In this document: positions 51,177-60,947 of the stretch, in pieces
Numbering within the stretch: position 1 is the first letter of the stretch
Layout: each line of letters opens with the position of its first letter
Source of the DNA: Ustilago trichophora
Taxonomy: Eukaryota; Basidiomycota; Ustilaginomycetes; Ustilaginales; Ustilaginaceae
DNA length: 64,000 nucleotides
Direction of reading: 5' to 3'
NCBI GenBank assembly: GCA_900323505.1
Contig: OOIN01000011.1
Span: 1,024,911 to 1,088,910 of the forward strand
Translations under genes and position numbers: made by a program
The notes under the pieces: model-generated
What the model saw: the letters and a program-made list of their open reading frames with translations, nothing else
The model's database searches: none
What the model was told of the DNA's origin: nothing

Positions 51177-54100
51177 TCACGCATCGGCCATCTCGACGTC
51201 ATCCTCGGCATTAGTTGACCCACTTGGCTCACTAGGCTGCTCTAGCGCTCTGCCCTTGCCCTTGCCCTTGCTTGACCTTTGCTTGGCCACGAGCTTGTCA
51301 GCGATTTGCTTGGGGGTTTGCTTGGGAGACCGTGCGGCACCCGTGATCGAGGTACGCTGTCGGTTGTCGCCAGCTTTCGAGTAGCACGTGTGCAAGCCAC
51401 CACCATATTTGTAGAAGCGACGAACGTCATCAATGCCTCGAGTTGAGTTGACAGATCGCAAAAGGCGTGTGCTGTCAATTGTGGATGACTCGCTCAGATC
51501 AAACAGGCGCCACATTTGCTTTCGAGCGTCTTCTGTGAGCTTTGTCAAGGCGCCAAACACTCGGGAGCCCCAGCCACTGACCACCACGTTGCGACAGATA
51601 CTCGGCTTCTTGGTCGACTCGCGGGAGGTCTTTTGGTACGCATGCGGCTTGGCCACGGGGGAGCGAAGGTCGATGAACATCTCGAGGCATTCGTTGTGTA
51701 TTGTGAATCGAGGCGCAGCAACCCCCTTGGCTGCCGCCAGGTGGGAACAGTGCGATGGACCGAACTTCTTGGTTGCAGTCATCGAGGTTGTGCTGTTCTT
51801 GACTTGAAGTGCGACATACGATAGCCGTGACGGCTCAAAGTTGTCCGACAACTGCGGTGGCTGCTCGGAATGGTAGATCGGAATGAGCAAGTCCCAGCCG
51901 GGTTGGGTGGTGTTGCCATAGATGGCCACCTGACGCCACCATGCTTCCACCAAGAGGAGCGGATCCATGAGGCCAGGATGGACCCAGTGTTGAAGCTCGA
52001 GATAATGGGTAAAGTTGAGATAATAGCTCGAGGCCCACAACAAAAGCTCCCCAGACAGGTTCTCAACCTTCAACAGTTGCTTGAGCCAGTCGGCCAGGCA
52101 GACGGGATCGCATTGCGCCCTGAGAGCATCCAAGTTGGATCGCGAGGCCTGATCGCCACGCTGTGCTACTCGATGAGCGGCGGCCAGGTCATTCGCCAGG
52201 CTGCAGAGAAGACGGACACACTCTTCGCCTTCCTCGCCAAGCAGGAGTCCCACCGTCTGGTACGCCTCGCTGAGCATGTCGACGATGTCGGACCATCTCT
52301 CAGAGCACTGCTTCACCGCCTCATCGCCCTTGCCATGCAGCAGAAAGGCCACCGCCAGCGAAAGAGGCGGCTCGGACACGGTGGTGGTGACAAAGTAGCT
52401 GGTGCCATGCACTTCGCTGATGACACGAAGATGGTGCGAGACCTGGGCCTGCAAGAAGTGAATTTGTCTTGTGAACATGTCGTCGGCGGGCAGTGCTTCG
52501 ACACCACTACCAGGCTGAGCGCCATCTGCAGCAGAGCCATGCTGGTCCAAACGCGCTGAATTGATTGAGGTAGGTTCAGCCTCGGAGACGGCCTTGTATC
52601 GGATCGTTTTGGCCACCGTCGAGCAACTTTGCCGACGAGCACCTTGAAATCCGACAAAGGTGAGAGGGAGTCGTTGAGCAGTGGCGGCCATGATGGTGTC
52701 GACGCGGTGCAGTCCTTCCTTTTCCGGCCAGGGACTGGTGCGATCTGCATGGACGAGCAGCTTGCGCAAGAGATTGGGGATCTTGGGCCATTTCTGGTCG
52801 CCTTCGGCATCAAGATAGAGACCCGTGCTCCACAGGGGTCTTCCAAAGTATCGAAGCGTCTCAAGAAGATGGCCAAAAGTCAGACGCGAGGCCAAGAGGT
52901 CGTCGAGGCGGTTGAGTCCCTCGTGCTGGAGGGTGACATTGAAGGGGAGGAAAGTAAAGGGGTCAACCACAATCAAGCCGCCAACGATGCCGAGTCGAGC
53001 CGATGCCTCGATGACTTCTTGACCGGCAAGCAAGGCTACGTTAGAGTCGGTATCGATAAACATGAGCCAGGTGGAGCAGGTTTGCTTTCCCTCCAGAGTC
53101 GACGGAAAATGGGAAGCAGATCGCCCAGAGGAGCCACTTCGTCGACGGCCAGGAAGAAGTAGTGACTGGCGTGTAAATCAGAGGGGAGGAGCGCCTCGAG
53201 TTGCTGCAAAGGCGTGGCCATGAACTCGTCAGCAGCCATCTTGGCTAGAAGTTCGGGCTCAGGCTCATGCTCATGCTCAGGCTTTGGCTCGGGCTCGGGT
53301 CCGGGCTTAGGTTCAGGACTCAGCTCGTGCTTGCTGCGGGGAGCGTATTTCTTTCCTGCCTGATCAGAGACTTGGTGGAGAAAGTGGGTCCAAAAGTTGC
53401 CAGAACGGCTGAGTCGTGGTGGCGGTGACGAGCCCTTGGCCTTTTCAGAGGGCATGAGGGTGCTTTCTTGGCAGAAGCGCTTGTGGTTGTTGGCATTTGA
53501 GGGGCGTCTGGGGTCGAAAAAGGTATAGTTCTCGATAAAGTCGGGACCGCTGTGGATGGTAATGGCCAGGTCATACACAATGGTTGACCAGCATGCTGCA
53601 ACGTTGGCATGACGAGGCGAGAGGTCGGGGTGGAAGCAACCGCTGCGGTGCATGCGTTGTTGTAGCTGGAGGTAGAGTTGGTCGAAATAAGCAGCGAGCC
53701 AGGATGCGATGCGGCGGTGGGCTTCAAACAAAGAGACGGTGGGTTGCGCTTGACGGAGAAATTGATAGACTTCGTCATCGTTGGGTGGGAACGAGGTGCT
53801 GGTGTGACCGTTGAGGTGTTTGGGCGAACGGGTGCAAATGAGGAGGCCGGCCTGGAAAGCCGAGAGCTGTACGGCGAGCTTGGTCTTGCCGGTGCCTGAG
53901 GACTCGAGGATGGCAAAGGTCTTTGCATAGACAAAGTCATGGCTGTTGCCGATGAATGAATTGGTCGAGAGGGTATACCTCTGGAGGTCAGAGACGGCAT
54001 CACCGTGCGAGGGCGAGCTAAAGTCGCGACGCACTTGGAGGTCTGTGTTGGCGTCGTGCACCACCGGTGGAGGCTTATCGGTGGGGAAAAGGAGGGGTAG

Positions 54101-54595
54101 AAGTTGGAGCAAAGCCTCGGTAGCGATTCTCAACTTAGATGGAGGTGGAGATGACGGCAAAGCATCAACGATGCCTTTGAGGGTGATGGACTTGGATTTG
54201 ATCGAGTTCAGGAGCGTGGGGTCGGAAGAGCATGACCGCCGACGACCGTCTTTCCAGATAAGATGTGCGGAGCAGGGCGAGATTGAGGTCGCAGGGAACG
54301 GCTTGCCAGTGATGACATTAAGCGGAGGATGCAAGCAACGATTCTCGTCATCCAGAGTCAGTTCAAGCCATGTGATGACCATCGCTAGGTTCTTGCGGCG
54401 GACACGGTCGTTTATGGCGATGTTGCTGCTGTTGTCACCTGTCTCCTTGCTGTCGATCTGCTTGCCACCATCGTTGCTACCATTATCGTCCGTGCCGGAG
54501 GGGATCAATGACAAGGTCATGTCAATGATGCCGCTCTCGAACAACTCTTTGTGTAGCAACGTGCCCAAATTGCAATCTGTGTTCGATTCTGACAT
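51177..54595 (-). pseudogene. Subtelomeric P-loop NTPase / PD-(D/E)XK-like protein, split by one frameshift
   Basis: Two minus-strand frames, 53036-54595 (519 codons) and 51177-53063 (628 codons), overlap by 28 bp and together match the layout of the intact relative at 56863-60384. The first holds the Walker A SSGTGKTK (Lys237) and Walker B FLAVDE (Asp485, Glu486), and runs to LLPIFRRLW. The second takes over with STWLMFIDTDSN, aligned with GTFWLILLSTNTG of the relative, then LRYFGRPLWS, and a C-terminal GWDLLIPI (Asp391) followed ~29 residues on by VALQVKN (Gln420-Lys422). The frame shift lies between about 53064 and 53100. An intron there is unlikely because neither border is present. It is either a real inactivating mutation, a sequencing error, or programmed -1 frameshifting. 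The family resembles NTPase-nuclease proteins of the Crinkler/RHS type (inference). Confidence 0.7.
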
Positions 54596-54891
54596 GGTGG
54601 GTGTACGGTGCGCATTGGATGGTGGCGCGCTAGTGAAGAGAGAGAGAGGGAGGGAGAGGGGCTGTGATGGAGGTGGTGATGGTGGTGAGGCAAAGAAACT
54701 CAGCCGACCAATATGCGTGCCGTCAGTCGCGTGTGAAAATCTCGTAACTCACGCACACGCATCTCAGCTGCTCAGCCAAAAATGGCATGCACACATTCAT
54801 TCAGCTGCTCAGCCATCCTCACCTTCCTCCTTACCACCATCATCATCACTGAAATGTTAAACCGCAGCAAGGTGGTGAGACAAGGTTTGTC
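54596..54891. other. Spacer upstream of the split NTPase gene
   Basis: A ~300-bp stretch with GA-rich sequence near 54630-54660 and a duplicated CAGCTGCTCAGCCA at about 54767-54780 and 54802-54815. Probably the promoter of the minus-strand NTPase gene. Confidence 0.35.
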
Positions 54892-55470
54892 ATGACCAGC
54901 GTCAACGTACACAACCACGATCATCTTGTCATTGATCATGGTGACAATTTCTACCAGCACCTCAAGCGCTGGCATAGCTCTGCGGATGAGTCTGACTTCC
55001 AGGATATGGTCGATCTGATCAAGCGCATGCTTCGCAGATGGTCAAGAAAGACCCCGGACCTTCTCCACTATCTCAGAAGCATCTCTAATTTGCCAGTCTA
55101 TGCTGGTCTTTGCAAATCTATCCTAAACAACCCCAAGCTCGACTCGCCCCTGGTATCCAAGATTGACCATAAGACTGTCACTATCGATGAGGCCAAATGT
55201 TGAATCAATAAATTTGTCTCATCTCACGAAGATGGCTTCTCTGAATACCTCAAATCACTCGACAATCTCAAGCTGCTGATCATATTTACCGACGCTCTAT
55301 TTGATGCACCTGATTCGAAATCAAGCCACGACAAACCCGAGATCTTTAATAAGGATGAGGCAGATTCAGAAGTCCGGCAGTAATTTGCCGCCACTTTCAG
55401 AGGTCCTGCTGTCAAACTACTTGTGGCACACCTCGAGGGTCACGAACATGGTAACAAGCGTCATGATAGC
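54892..55470 (+). pseudogene. Decayed open frame, possibly a retrotransposon Gag-like remnant
   Basis: One frame is protein-like from 54892 across two in-frame stops, TGA at 55201 and TAA at 55381, to about 55470. The first part (103 codons) has HLKRWHSSADESDFQDMV and SISNLPVYAGLC. The part after the first stop reads HEDGFSEYLKSLDNLKLL and, after the second stop, FRGPAVKLLVAHLEGHEHGN. Charged, helical composition with a short domain of this kind fits Gag or a capsid-like protein of an LTR retroelement, but no zinc knuckle is present, so the identity is a guess. The persistence of coding character across the stops is the direct evidence for a dead gene. Confidence 0.45.
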
Positions 55471-55539
55471 ATGAATGTAATTTCGTGTTGTTCAATGCAT
55501 TGCGTCGGCCGAGAGAGTCAATCACACACAAAACTCGGC

Positions 55540-55845
55540 TTTCGGCAAGACACATGTGCGCGCGTGCTCAGTCAATGCGCTGTACTCATCGTTTCTCTCT
55601 CTCTCTCCTGACCATCATCATCGCACAAGCACTCGCCTCGAAGGCAGTGCTTTTCAATACAACCCGCCACACCCATCCCTCTTCTCCTCTTCTGCATTTG
55701 TCCCGTTTCCTTCTCATGTCTTTGCTAGACCTTACGCGCACTCTGCCTCGCTTTCATGCGACATTCAACCAAACCGTGCCCTTTATGGCCACGGCTGGGA
55801 GCTCGCAAGCGACTCTCCCAGAGTTAGGCAATTCTTATCTCATTC
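55540..55845 (+). repeat. Diverged direct repeat, copy 1
   Basis: Matches 56455-56753 about 910 bp downstream. The best-conserved stretch is 55736-55832, which shares long identical blocks such as GGCCACGGCTGGGAGCTCGC and CGACTCTC with copy 2. A second conserved block is CACAAGCACT.GCCTCGAA.GGCAGTGCTTTTC. Probably a subtelomeric or retroelement-derived repeat. Confidence 0.8.
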
Positions 55846-56179
55846 TAGACTGTCCATTCTCAACTTGTGGTGTTGTGGATCAGATGACTCGGTGACTCTT
55901 TGCATTGATGCTCATATCACCACAGTCTGTGCCCTTGTGCATGACACCATGTTGTGTGCCCCTTGTTGGTTGACTGCAGCCCATGAAAGGTCTTCCCTTT
56001 TCCAGTTGGCAACAACACCATCACCACCTTAAACCCTACATGGAGCTCTTGTCTGATATGTGTTTATGAGCCATTCAATATCATGCAAAATGTATCAGTA
56101 GACAAGATAAGATGACGGTGCCCTGGATTTGCTGGAAGCCGAGGTTTGACCCAATCATCGGGTAATCCAACCTAGTGTC

Positions 56180-56340
56180 AGGGGTTGTCCCCCCCAATCC
56201 AAGTACTCAGCTTGGCCGCTGCAGCCCTCGGCTTCACCATCAGCCACAGGAAGACACACTGGGATACACCCAAGCTTGAAATTCTTGGCATCCAGCTGGA
56301 TTTGTTAGGGTTCTTTCACATCTGGACAGAGTATCAAAAT
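56180..56340 (+). pseudogene. Reverse-transcriptase fragment
   Basis: A short frame reads LSLAAAALGFTISHRKTHWD followed by TPKLEILGIQLDLLGF. This matches the palm/connection part of retroelement reverse transcriptases, where a hydrophobic stretch, a Lys-Thr pair and the LEILGI.LD motif occur in this order (Ty3/gypsy or DIRS type). Only ~50 codons remain; nothing recognisable lies on either side. It is preceded by TGTCAGGGG, which also occurs at 61109. Confidence 0.55.
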
Positions 56341-56454
56341 TGCGATGATATGGGTGGTGTTTGTGGTATTTGTGGTCTTGGTAGTGACGTTGGTGAGCGA
56401 ATGCAATTCGCGTTCTTCAATGTGATGTGTCAGCCGAGTAGATTTAACATTGCA

Positions 56455-56753
56455 AACTTCGGCCAAGGTTGAGTGCGAGGCGCGTGCACAGGCTCAGTCA
56501 ATGTACAGGCTTTGCACTCGTCTCTCTTACCTCTCAACCATCACCTTCCACAAGCACTGGCCTCGAATGGCAGTGCTTTTCGTCTCACCCTTCACACCCG
56601 TCTCCCCCTTTTTGTTATTCGCATGCCTTGTTTCAGCTTTCTTTTAGATCTCATGCGCACTCCGCCTCGCTTTCATGCGACGTTCGACCAGCCGTGCCCC
56701 TTTACGGCCACGGCTGGGAGCTCGCAAGCGACTCTCTCCAGTTAGGCAATTAA
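56455..56753 (+). repeat. Diverged direct repeat, copy 2
   Basis: Second copy of the repeat at 55540-55845. The two flank the reverse-transcriptase fragment. If they are degenerate LTRs they would enclose a strongly deleted element, but neither copy shows clear TG...CA ends. Confidence 0.8.
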
Positions 56754-56862
56754 TGTTACCATTTCATGACCTCTTTTCTGCATATGGTTAGATACTCGGC
56801 TGCACTGTACATTGATTGCAATGAAAAGCGTCAGAAACGTTGTGTGCCCTTGTGGCGCTAGG

Positions 56863-59800
56863 TCAGAGCTCCATGGGCTCCTCGAGATCGATATCGTCCT
56901 CGGCTGCATCTGTGACTGCGGGCAGAATGGGAGACGACCAATGCCACAATTGTAGCGGGCCCTCATGGACGCGTGATCGAATCTCCGGTTGAGTGCCCGG
57001 CCTCCAAATGGGCGAGGCATTCTTGTTGTCCACCTCGTACTCGGGCAAGACTGGGATGGTTTGAAACAGCGCCATCATCTTTTCGCGCACGCCAAGCACG
57101 TCGAAGCACGGATATGCACGTACATCTTCCATACCCCGAACCCATAGACGCACAAAGGTACTCTCGCCTCCAATGGTGCTGACAATCTCGGCTCGTGGTG
57201 CACAGCTCCGATCGGAAGCGAAAGCCTGCTTGGTGCCAAGATCCGCAAGCACCGTGACAAGCCCAGCACGCGTGAGAGGCGCCAGCTCAGGCCTACTGCT
57301 ACCTGCCTCGCCCTCTGTCTCTGCATCAGCACCGCCATCGCATGCTGCAGGCAGCAAAGGGGGTCCCGCCCTGGATGGCTTTCTCGCCTCGGCATCACCC
57401 ATAGCCTCATCTCGGTACTTGGCCTCCCAGGCAACGTACGACATTTGTCGCGCGGCTTGGGCCTCGTCAATCTCGTCGTCGGCATCAACGCCAGCATCAA
57501 TGCTGCTGTTGCTGCCGACGGGCGCTCTGAACCTTTGCGACAGTTTGCCAACAAAAACAGGGATGATGCCATCAACACCAGCCTGGCCGTGAGCCATCTG
57601 CAAAGCCACACCGCGTTTCCAGCAGTACCAAAGGTAGTCTGGCGAGATGCAGTTAATACCTCCTGGAAGCGCGTCAAAGTGGGTAAAGTTGACCCATGCA
57701 TTCACCTCCTCGTCGTCGTCATCGTGTCTGTTGATGGCTGGAGCTCCGCAGCTTGACGGTCTAGGTGTGTGGCGAGCAAGACGCTTCCGAACCGTGTCGC
57801 AGACGTCGTCGATCGCATGCAAAATCACCGACGCGCTCTGTGCGTCCAACGTGGCAAGCTGTTCCAAGAAAGCTTGCAGCGGTACCGCTTCTGAGACAAG
57901 GGAAGCCGGATCGCTTCGATCGCCTTGGCGCCCGTGCCGGTGCTCGCTCTGAAGGAGACCCAGTTTGAATGCGTCCCAAGCGGCCATCATGGCGAAACGG
58001 GCCATGAACTCGCCATGCGCTCCTCGGAGAAAGTCGGAACCAAGCGTGGGAAGGCATTGTGTGGTAAAGGTTTGGATCACCTTGGCATAGTTGGGCGGCG
58101 GCGGCGGCGAGAGTGTTTGGTCGCTTGGTTCGGATGCCCCTGCAAGCATGATGAGCGTGGCGGCGATGGCCAGCACAGGCTCAGAAGGCGCGCTGATCAC
58201 CAGACTGGTATGGTCAATCACTTGCTGCAGCATGCGCATGTGCCGATCGACCGATTGGGTGACGAGCGACTTTTGCTCGCCAAAAAGGGCAGAGTCTCCG
58301 CGATGGATCGGGATGAATTGCAGCGACAAACGCGACGCTAGCAGGTTGTAGCACACCACGGGTTCGGTGGAGCTGAATGCCTTGGCGCCCAGCAGCTTAA
58401 ACTTAGCCACTTCCCAGAAAGTGTCGGTGGGCAGCGAAGACCAAAGAGGACGGCCGTAACTTCGCAAATGGTGCAGGGCAGAGACATCCGAGGGGGAGGT
58501 AAGCTGGGGTTGTTCAGCTCGCAAGACGTCAAATCCTAGACCGACGAAGATGGGTAGCACCGGCTTTTCCTGGGCTCGCGTTGAGGCTTGCATATGCTGA
58601 GATCGGATGAGCTCTGCAGCGCCCGTGTTGGTGCTGAGGAGAATGAGCCAAAAGGTTCCGGTAGACTTGTTGCGTTGAAGCTCGAGCAGGTGATGCCATG
58701 CTCGACGAAGACTGTTGAGCTGATGATCGTCAGACAAGCGCTTAGGTGCAGTGGTGCTGGAAGAAGTCTTGGTGGAGGACTCGGTGGAGTCGTCGGGGAC
58801 GATGAGCTCTACGCATTCGTCAAAGGCCACAAAGATAGGGGGGCAGTCGATGCCGAGAGCTTTGTAGTAGGCTTCATGTTGGTGCCAAAGCCATTCTCGG
58901 ACCAGCTCGAGTTGAGCACCGAGATTGCAGACGGCGGTATCGAGGTGTTGAGCAAAGACGTCGGCCTTGGCGGCGGATGCGCCGGACGTGGCAGTGGATG
59001 CGAATGCGGATACGGTTGCGGACGACAGTTTGGTGTGAGCAGAGGTGATGACCGCTTGGAAGAAGGGCTGACGTTGGGTGATGCCTGGACCGCCGTAGTC
59101 ATTGAGCTGAGCCAGATACTCATACTTTTGTTGCGGTGTTGCGCGAGCCTCAAGTCTCAAGCAGAGGGTCTCGAACCAAGCTGCGAGAAAGACGGCCACC
59201 TGGAGATCGGGGGAAGCTTTGTGGATCCGGGTGGCACTGTGAAAGAATTCGTAGAGGTCCTGCTCTGCGAGCGGAAAACCCTGCTTGACACTGGAAGGGA
59301 CGTCTAGCAGTTTGCGACGCACACAGACGTAGAGGAGCGGAGCCTTCTTGCCGAGCTCGAGCACCAGCCGCGTCTTGCCAGTGCCGCTGGATTGCACGAC
59401 CGAGGTAGCCTGCAGGTACGAGTCAAAAAACTGATCCGCATTGGCACACTTGGTAAAGTGTCGATTGACACTGTGGACGAAGCGAAGGAAACGAGCGGGT
59501 GCATCGCCTCGGTACTCTCGCCGCAGTTGGAGAGCAAAGTGACGCTCAAGCTCTGGATTATCTCTGGATCTGTCCGGACGAGAGTTGTGGGCCGGGAGAG
59601 AAAGGATGAGGTAGGTGACAGCCTCGTCTGGTGAGCTCGTGCCACCCGATGCAAGCCTGTTGAGCGCTTGCATGATAGGGGCACTAGCGTCTTGTGGGTC
59701 GAGGGAGGCGGTGGAAAGATTTGAAAAGAGGCCCTGGAGCTTGGCACGAAGTTTGCTGAACGTAGACAAGAACACGTTGATGTAATTGTGTAATAGCGCG

Positions 59801-60384
59801 ATGGTCTCGGCAACCGACTCAGGATCGTTAGCTTGCTGCGCTTCGGTATGGAGCTGGTAAGCTTCCTCTAGATCCTTTACAGACTTGCAGAGGAGTGTCC
59901 AGCGCATGGGATCGACGCGTTGTGCACTGCTGGCAAGACTGAGTGCCTGTAGCCGGGTGGGACTCAGCGTTGAGGCTGAAGCGTTTGGTACTTGTGGCTG
60001 GGATGGGGTGACGGGACGAGAGGCAGGAGATGCACTGTTGGATTCAGACGAATCAAGGTCAAGGCTGTATGCTTTCGAGGCCGCATCCATCCAAGCGAAA
60101 ACTTGGTGCATATAGGTAAATATCGCACGTTTGTGCGCATCTTGAAGAGGATAAAAGGTTCGCAAAGCGTGATTCAGAGTAAGGACGATGTCGCCGAGCG
60201 AATCAAGCACAAAGGCGGGAAGAGGCTGGTGGGAAGGTGCAGGCACCGAAGCAGCAGTGGGATGCGCAGTTTGAATGAGATGGACCAAGTGCACAAAGAG
60301 AGCTTCATAGCGGAGCGTGCGACGCGGTATGAATGGCGTCGAGGCTGCCGACGCCGTCGTGGACAGAATAGGAACCGAAGACAT
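56863..60384 (-). CDS. Large subtelomeric P-loop NTPase with C-terminal PD-(D/E)XK-like segment
   Basis: An intact single-exon gene of 1173 residues. The N-terminal ~320 residues are helical without known motifs. Walker A is SSGTGKTR (Lys337, Thr338) and Walker B is IFVAFDE (Asp522, Glu523), followed by a sensor-like FWLILLSTN strand and HHLRSYGRPLWSSLP. The C-terminal part carries NWVNFTHF-like sequence, GVDGIIPVFVG (Asp938) and YVAWEAKY (Glu987, Lys989), which is the order of a PD-(D/E)XK nuclease core. The protein ends in an acidic tail. The layout, NTPase then restriction-endonuclease-like domain, recalls Crinkler/RHS-type proteins that are expanded in many fungi and protists; that link is inference. 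It is related to the broken gene at 51177-54595, in the same orientation, so the pair likely arose by tandem duplication. Function is unknown. Confidence 0.8.
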   Translation of the reverse strand: MSSVPILSTTASAASTPFIPRRTLRYEALFVHLVHLIQTAHPTAASVPAPSHQPLPAFVLDSLGDIVLTLNHALRTFYPLQDAHKRAIFTYMHQVFAWMDAASKAYSLDLDSSESNSASPASRPVTPSQPQVPNASASTLSPTRLQALSLASSAQRVDPMRWTLLCKSVKDLEEAYQLHTEAQQANDPESVAETIALLHNYINVFLSTFSKLRAKLQGLFSNLSTASLDPQDASAPIMQALNRLASGGTSSPDEAVTYLILSLPAHNSRPDRSRDNPELERHFALQLRREYRGDAPARFLRFVHSVNRHFTKCANADQFFDSYLQATSVVQSSGTGKTRLVLELGKKAPLLYVCVRRKLLDVPSSVKQGFPLAEQDLYEFFHSATRIHKASPDLQVAVFLAAWFETLCLRLEARATPQQKYEYLAQLNDYGGPGITQRQPFFQAVITSAHTKLSSATVSAFASTATSGASAAKADVFAQHLDTAVCNLGAQLELVREWLWHQHEAYYKALGIDCPPIFVAFDECVELIVPDDSTESSTKTSSSTTAPKRLSDDHQLNSLRRAWHHLLELQRNKSTGTFWLILLSTNTGAAELIRSQHMQASTRAQEKPVLPIFVGLGFDVLRAEQPQLTSPSDVSALHHLRSYGRPLWSSLPTDTFWEVAKFKLLGAKAFSSTEPVVCYNLLASRLSLQFIPIHRGDSALFGEQKSLVTQSVDRHMRMLQQVIDHTSLVISAPSEPVLAIAATLIMLAGASEPSDQTLSPPPPPNYAKVIQTFTTQCLPTLGSDFLRGAHGEFMARFAMMAAWDAFKLGLLQSEHRHGRQGDRSDPASLVSEAVPLQAFLEQLATLDAQSASVILHAIDDVCDTVRKRLARHTPRPSSCGAPAINRHDDDDEEVNAWVNFTHFDALPGGINCISPDYLWYCWKRGVALQMAHGQAGVDGIIPVFVGKLSQRFRAPVGSNSSIDAGVDADDEIDEAQAARQMSYVAWEAKYRDEAMGDAEARKPSRAGPPLLPAACDGGADAETEGEAGSSRPELAPLTRAGLVTVLADLGTKQAFASDRSCAPRAEIVSTIGGESTFVRLWVRGMEDVRAYPCFDVLGVREKMMALFQTIPVLPEYEVDNKNASPIWRPGTQPEIRSRVHEGPLQLWHWSSPILPAVTDAAEDDIDLEEPMEL

Positions 60385-60501
60385 CAGGAGAATTTACCAA
60401 TCGCCCGCGCGGGCGTCCAACGTGGACAATGGGTGTGCAGAGCGTCGGTGCGGTTGCCCAATGTCAAGTGTATGCGTCGTATGGCAATTTGATGGAACGC
60501 G

Positions 60502-60530
60502 ATGATGATGATGATGATGATGATGATGAA
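60502..60530. repeat. (GAT)n trinucleotide repeat
   Basis: About nine tandem GAT units ~120 bp upstream of the 1173-codon NTPase gene. Confidence 0.9.
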
Positions 60531-60789
60531 ATGGTGGTGGTGGCGAGGGTGGTGGTGATCAGGAGCGGAGCAAGAGACAGGGGAGAGAGAGCGAGGGAGG
60601 GAGACTGAGCCTTGCTGACAGATGCAACAGGGTCCATCCGAAAAACATGGGCACGCGGTCTGCGTTCGGAACGCTTCCGAGCATGAACGAAACAGCAACA
60701 GCATTTATCAAAGTTAGTTTGTGAAATGTTACGATCTGACAACATCGGAAATCGGACACATCGGAATTTCTCCGGAAATGGGAATTTTG

Positions 60790-60947
60790 ACCATCGGTTT
60801 TTGCATAGGCAATGCTTCAACGTTTCTGTTCCATCGTTGCTACATCGATCATGGTTAGCCAATGCTTCACCCTTCAACCATCACCGGCACAATGTTGCAA
60901 CAATGGAACAGAAACTTTGAAGCATTGCCTATGCAAAAACCGATGGT
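60790..60947. mobile_element. 158-bp inverted-repeat element (MITE-like)
   Basis: The 51-bp arms 60790-60840 and 60897-60947 are inverted copies with only two mismatches, starting ACCATCGGTTTTTGCATAGG and ending in its complement. The 56-bp spacer has no coding capacity. The size and near-perfect long arms fit a foldback MITE or a hairpin-forming element. No clear target-site duplication is seen next to the arms, which weakens a transposon call. Confidence 0.65.
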
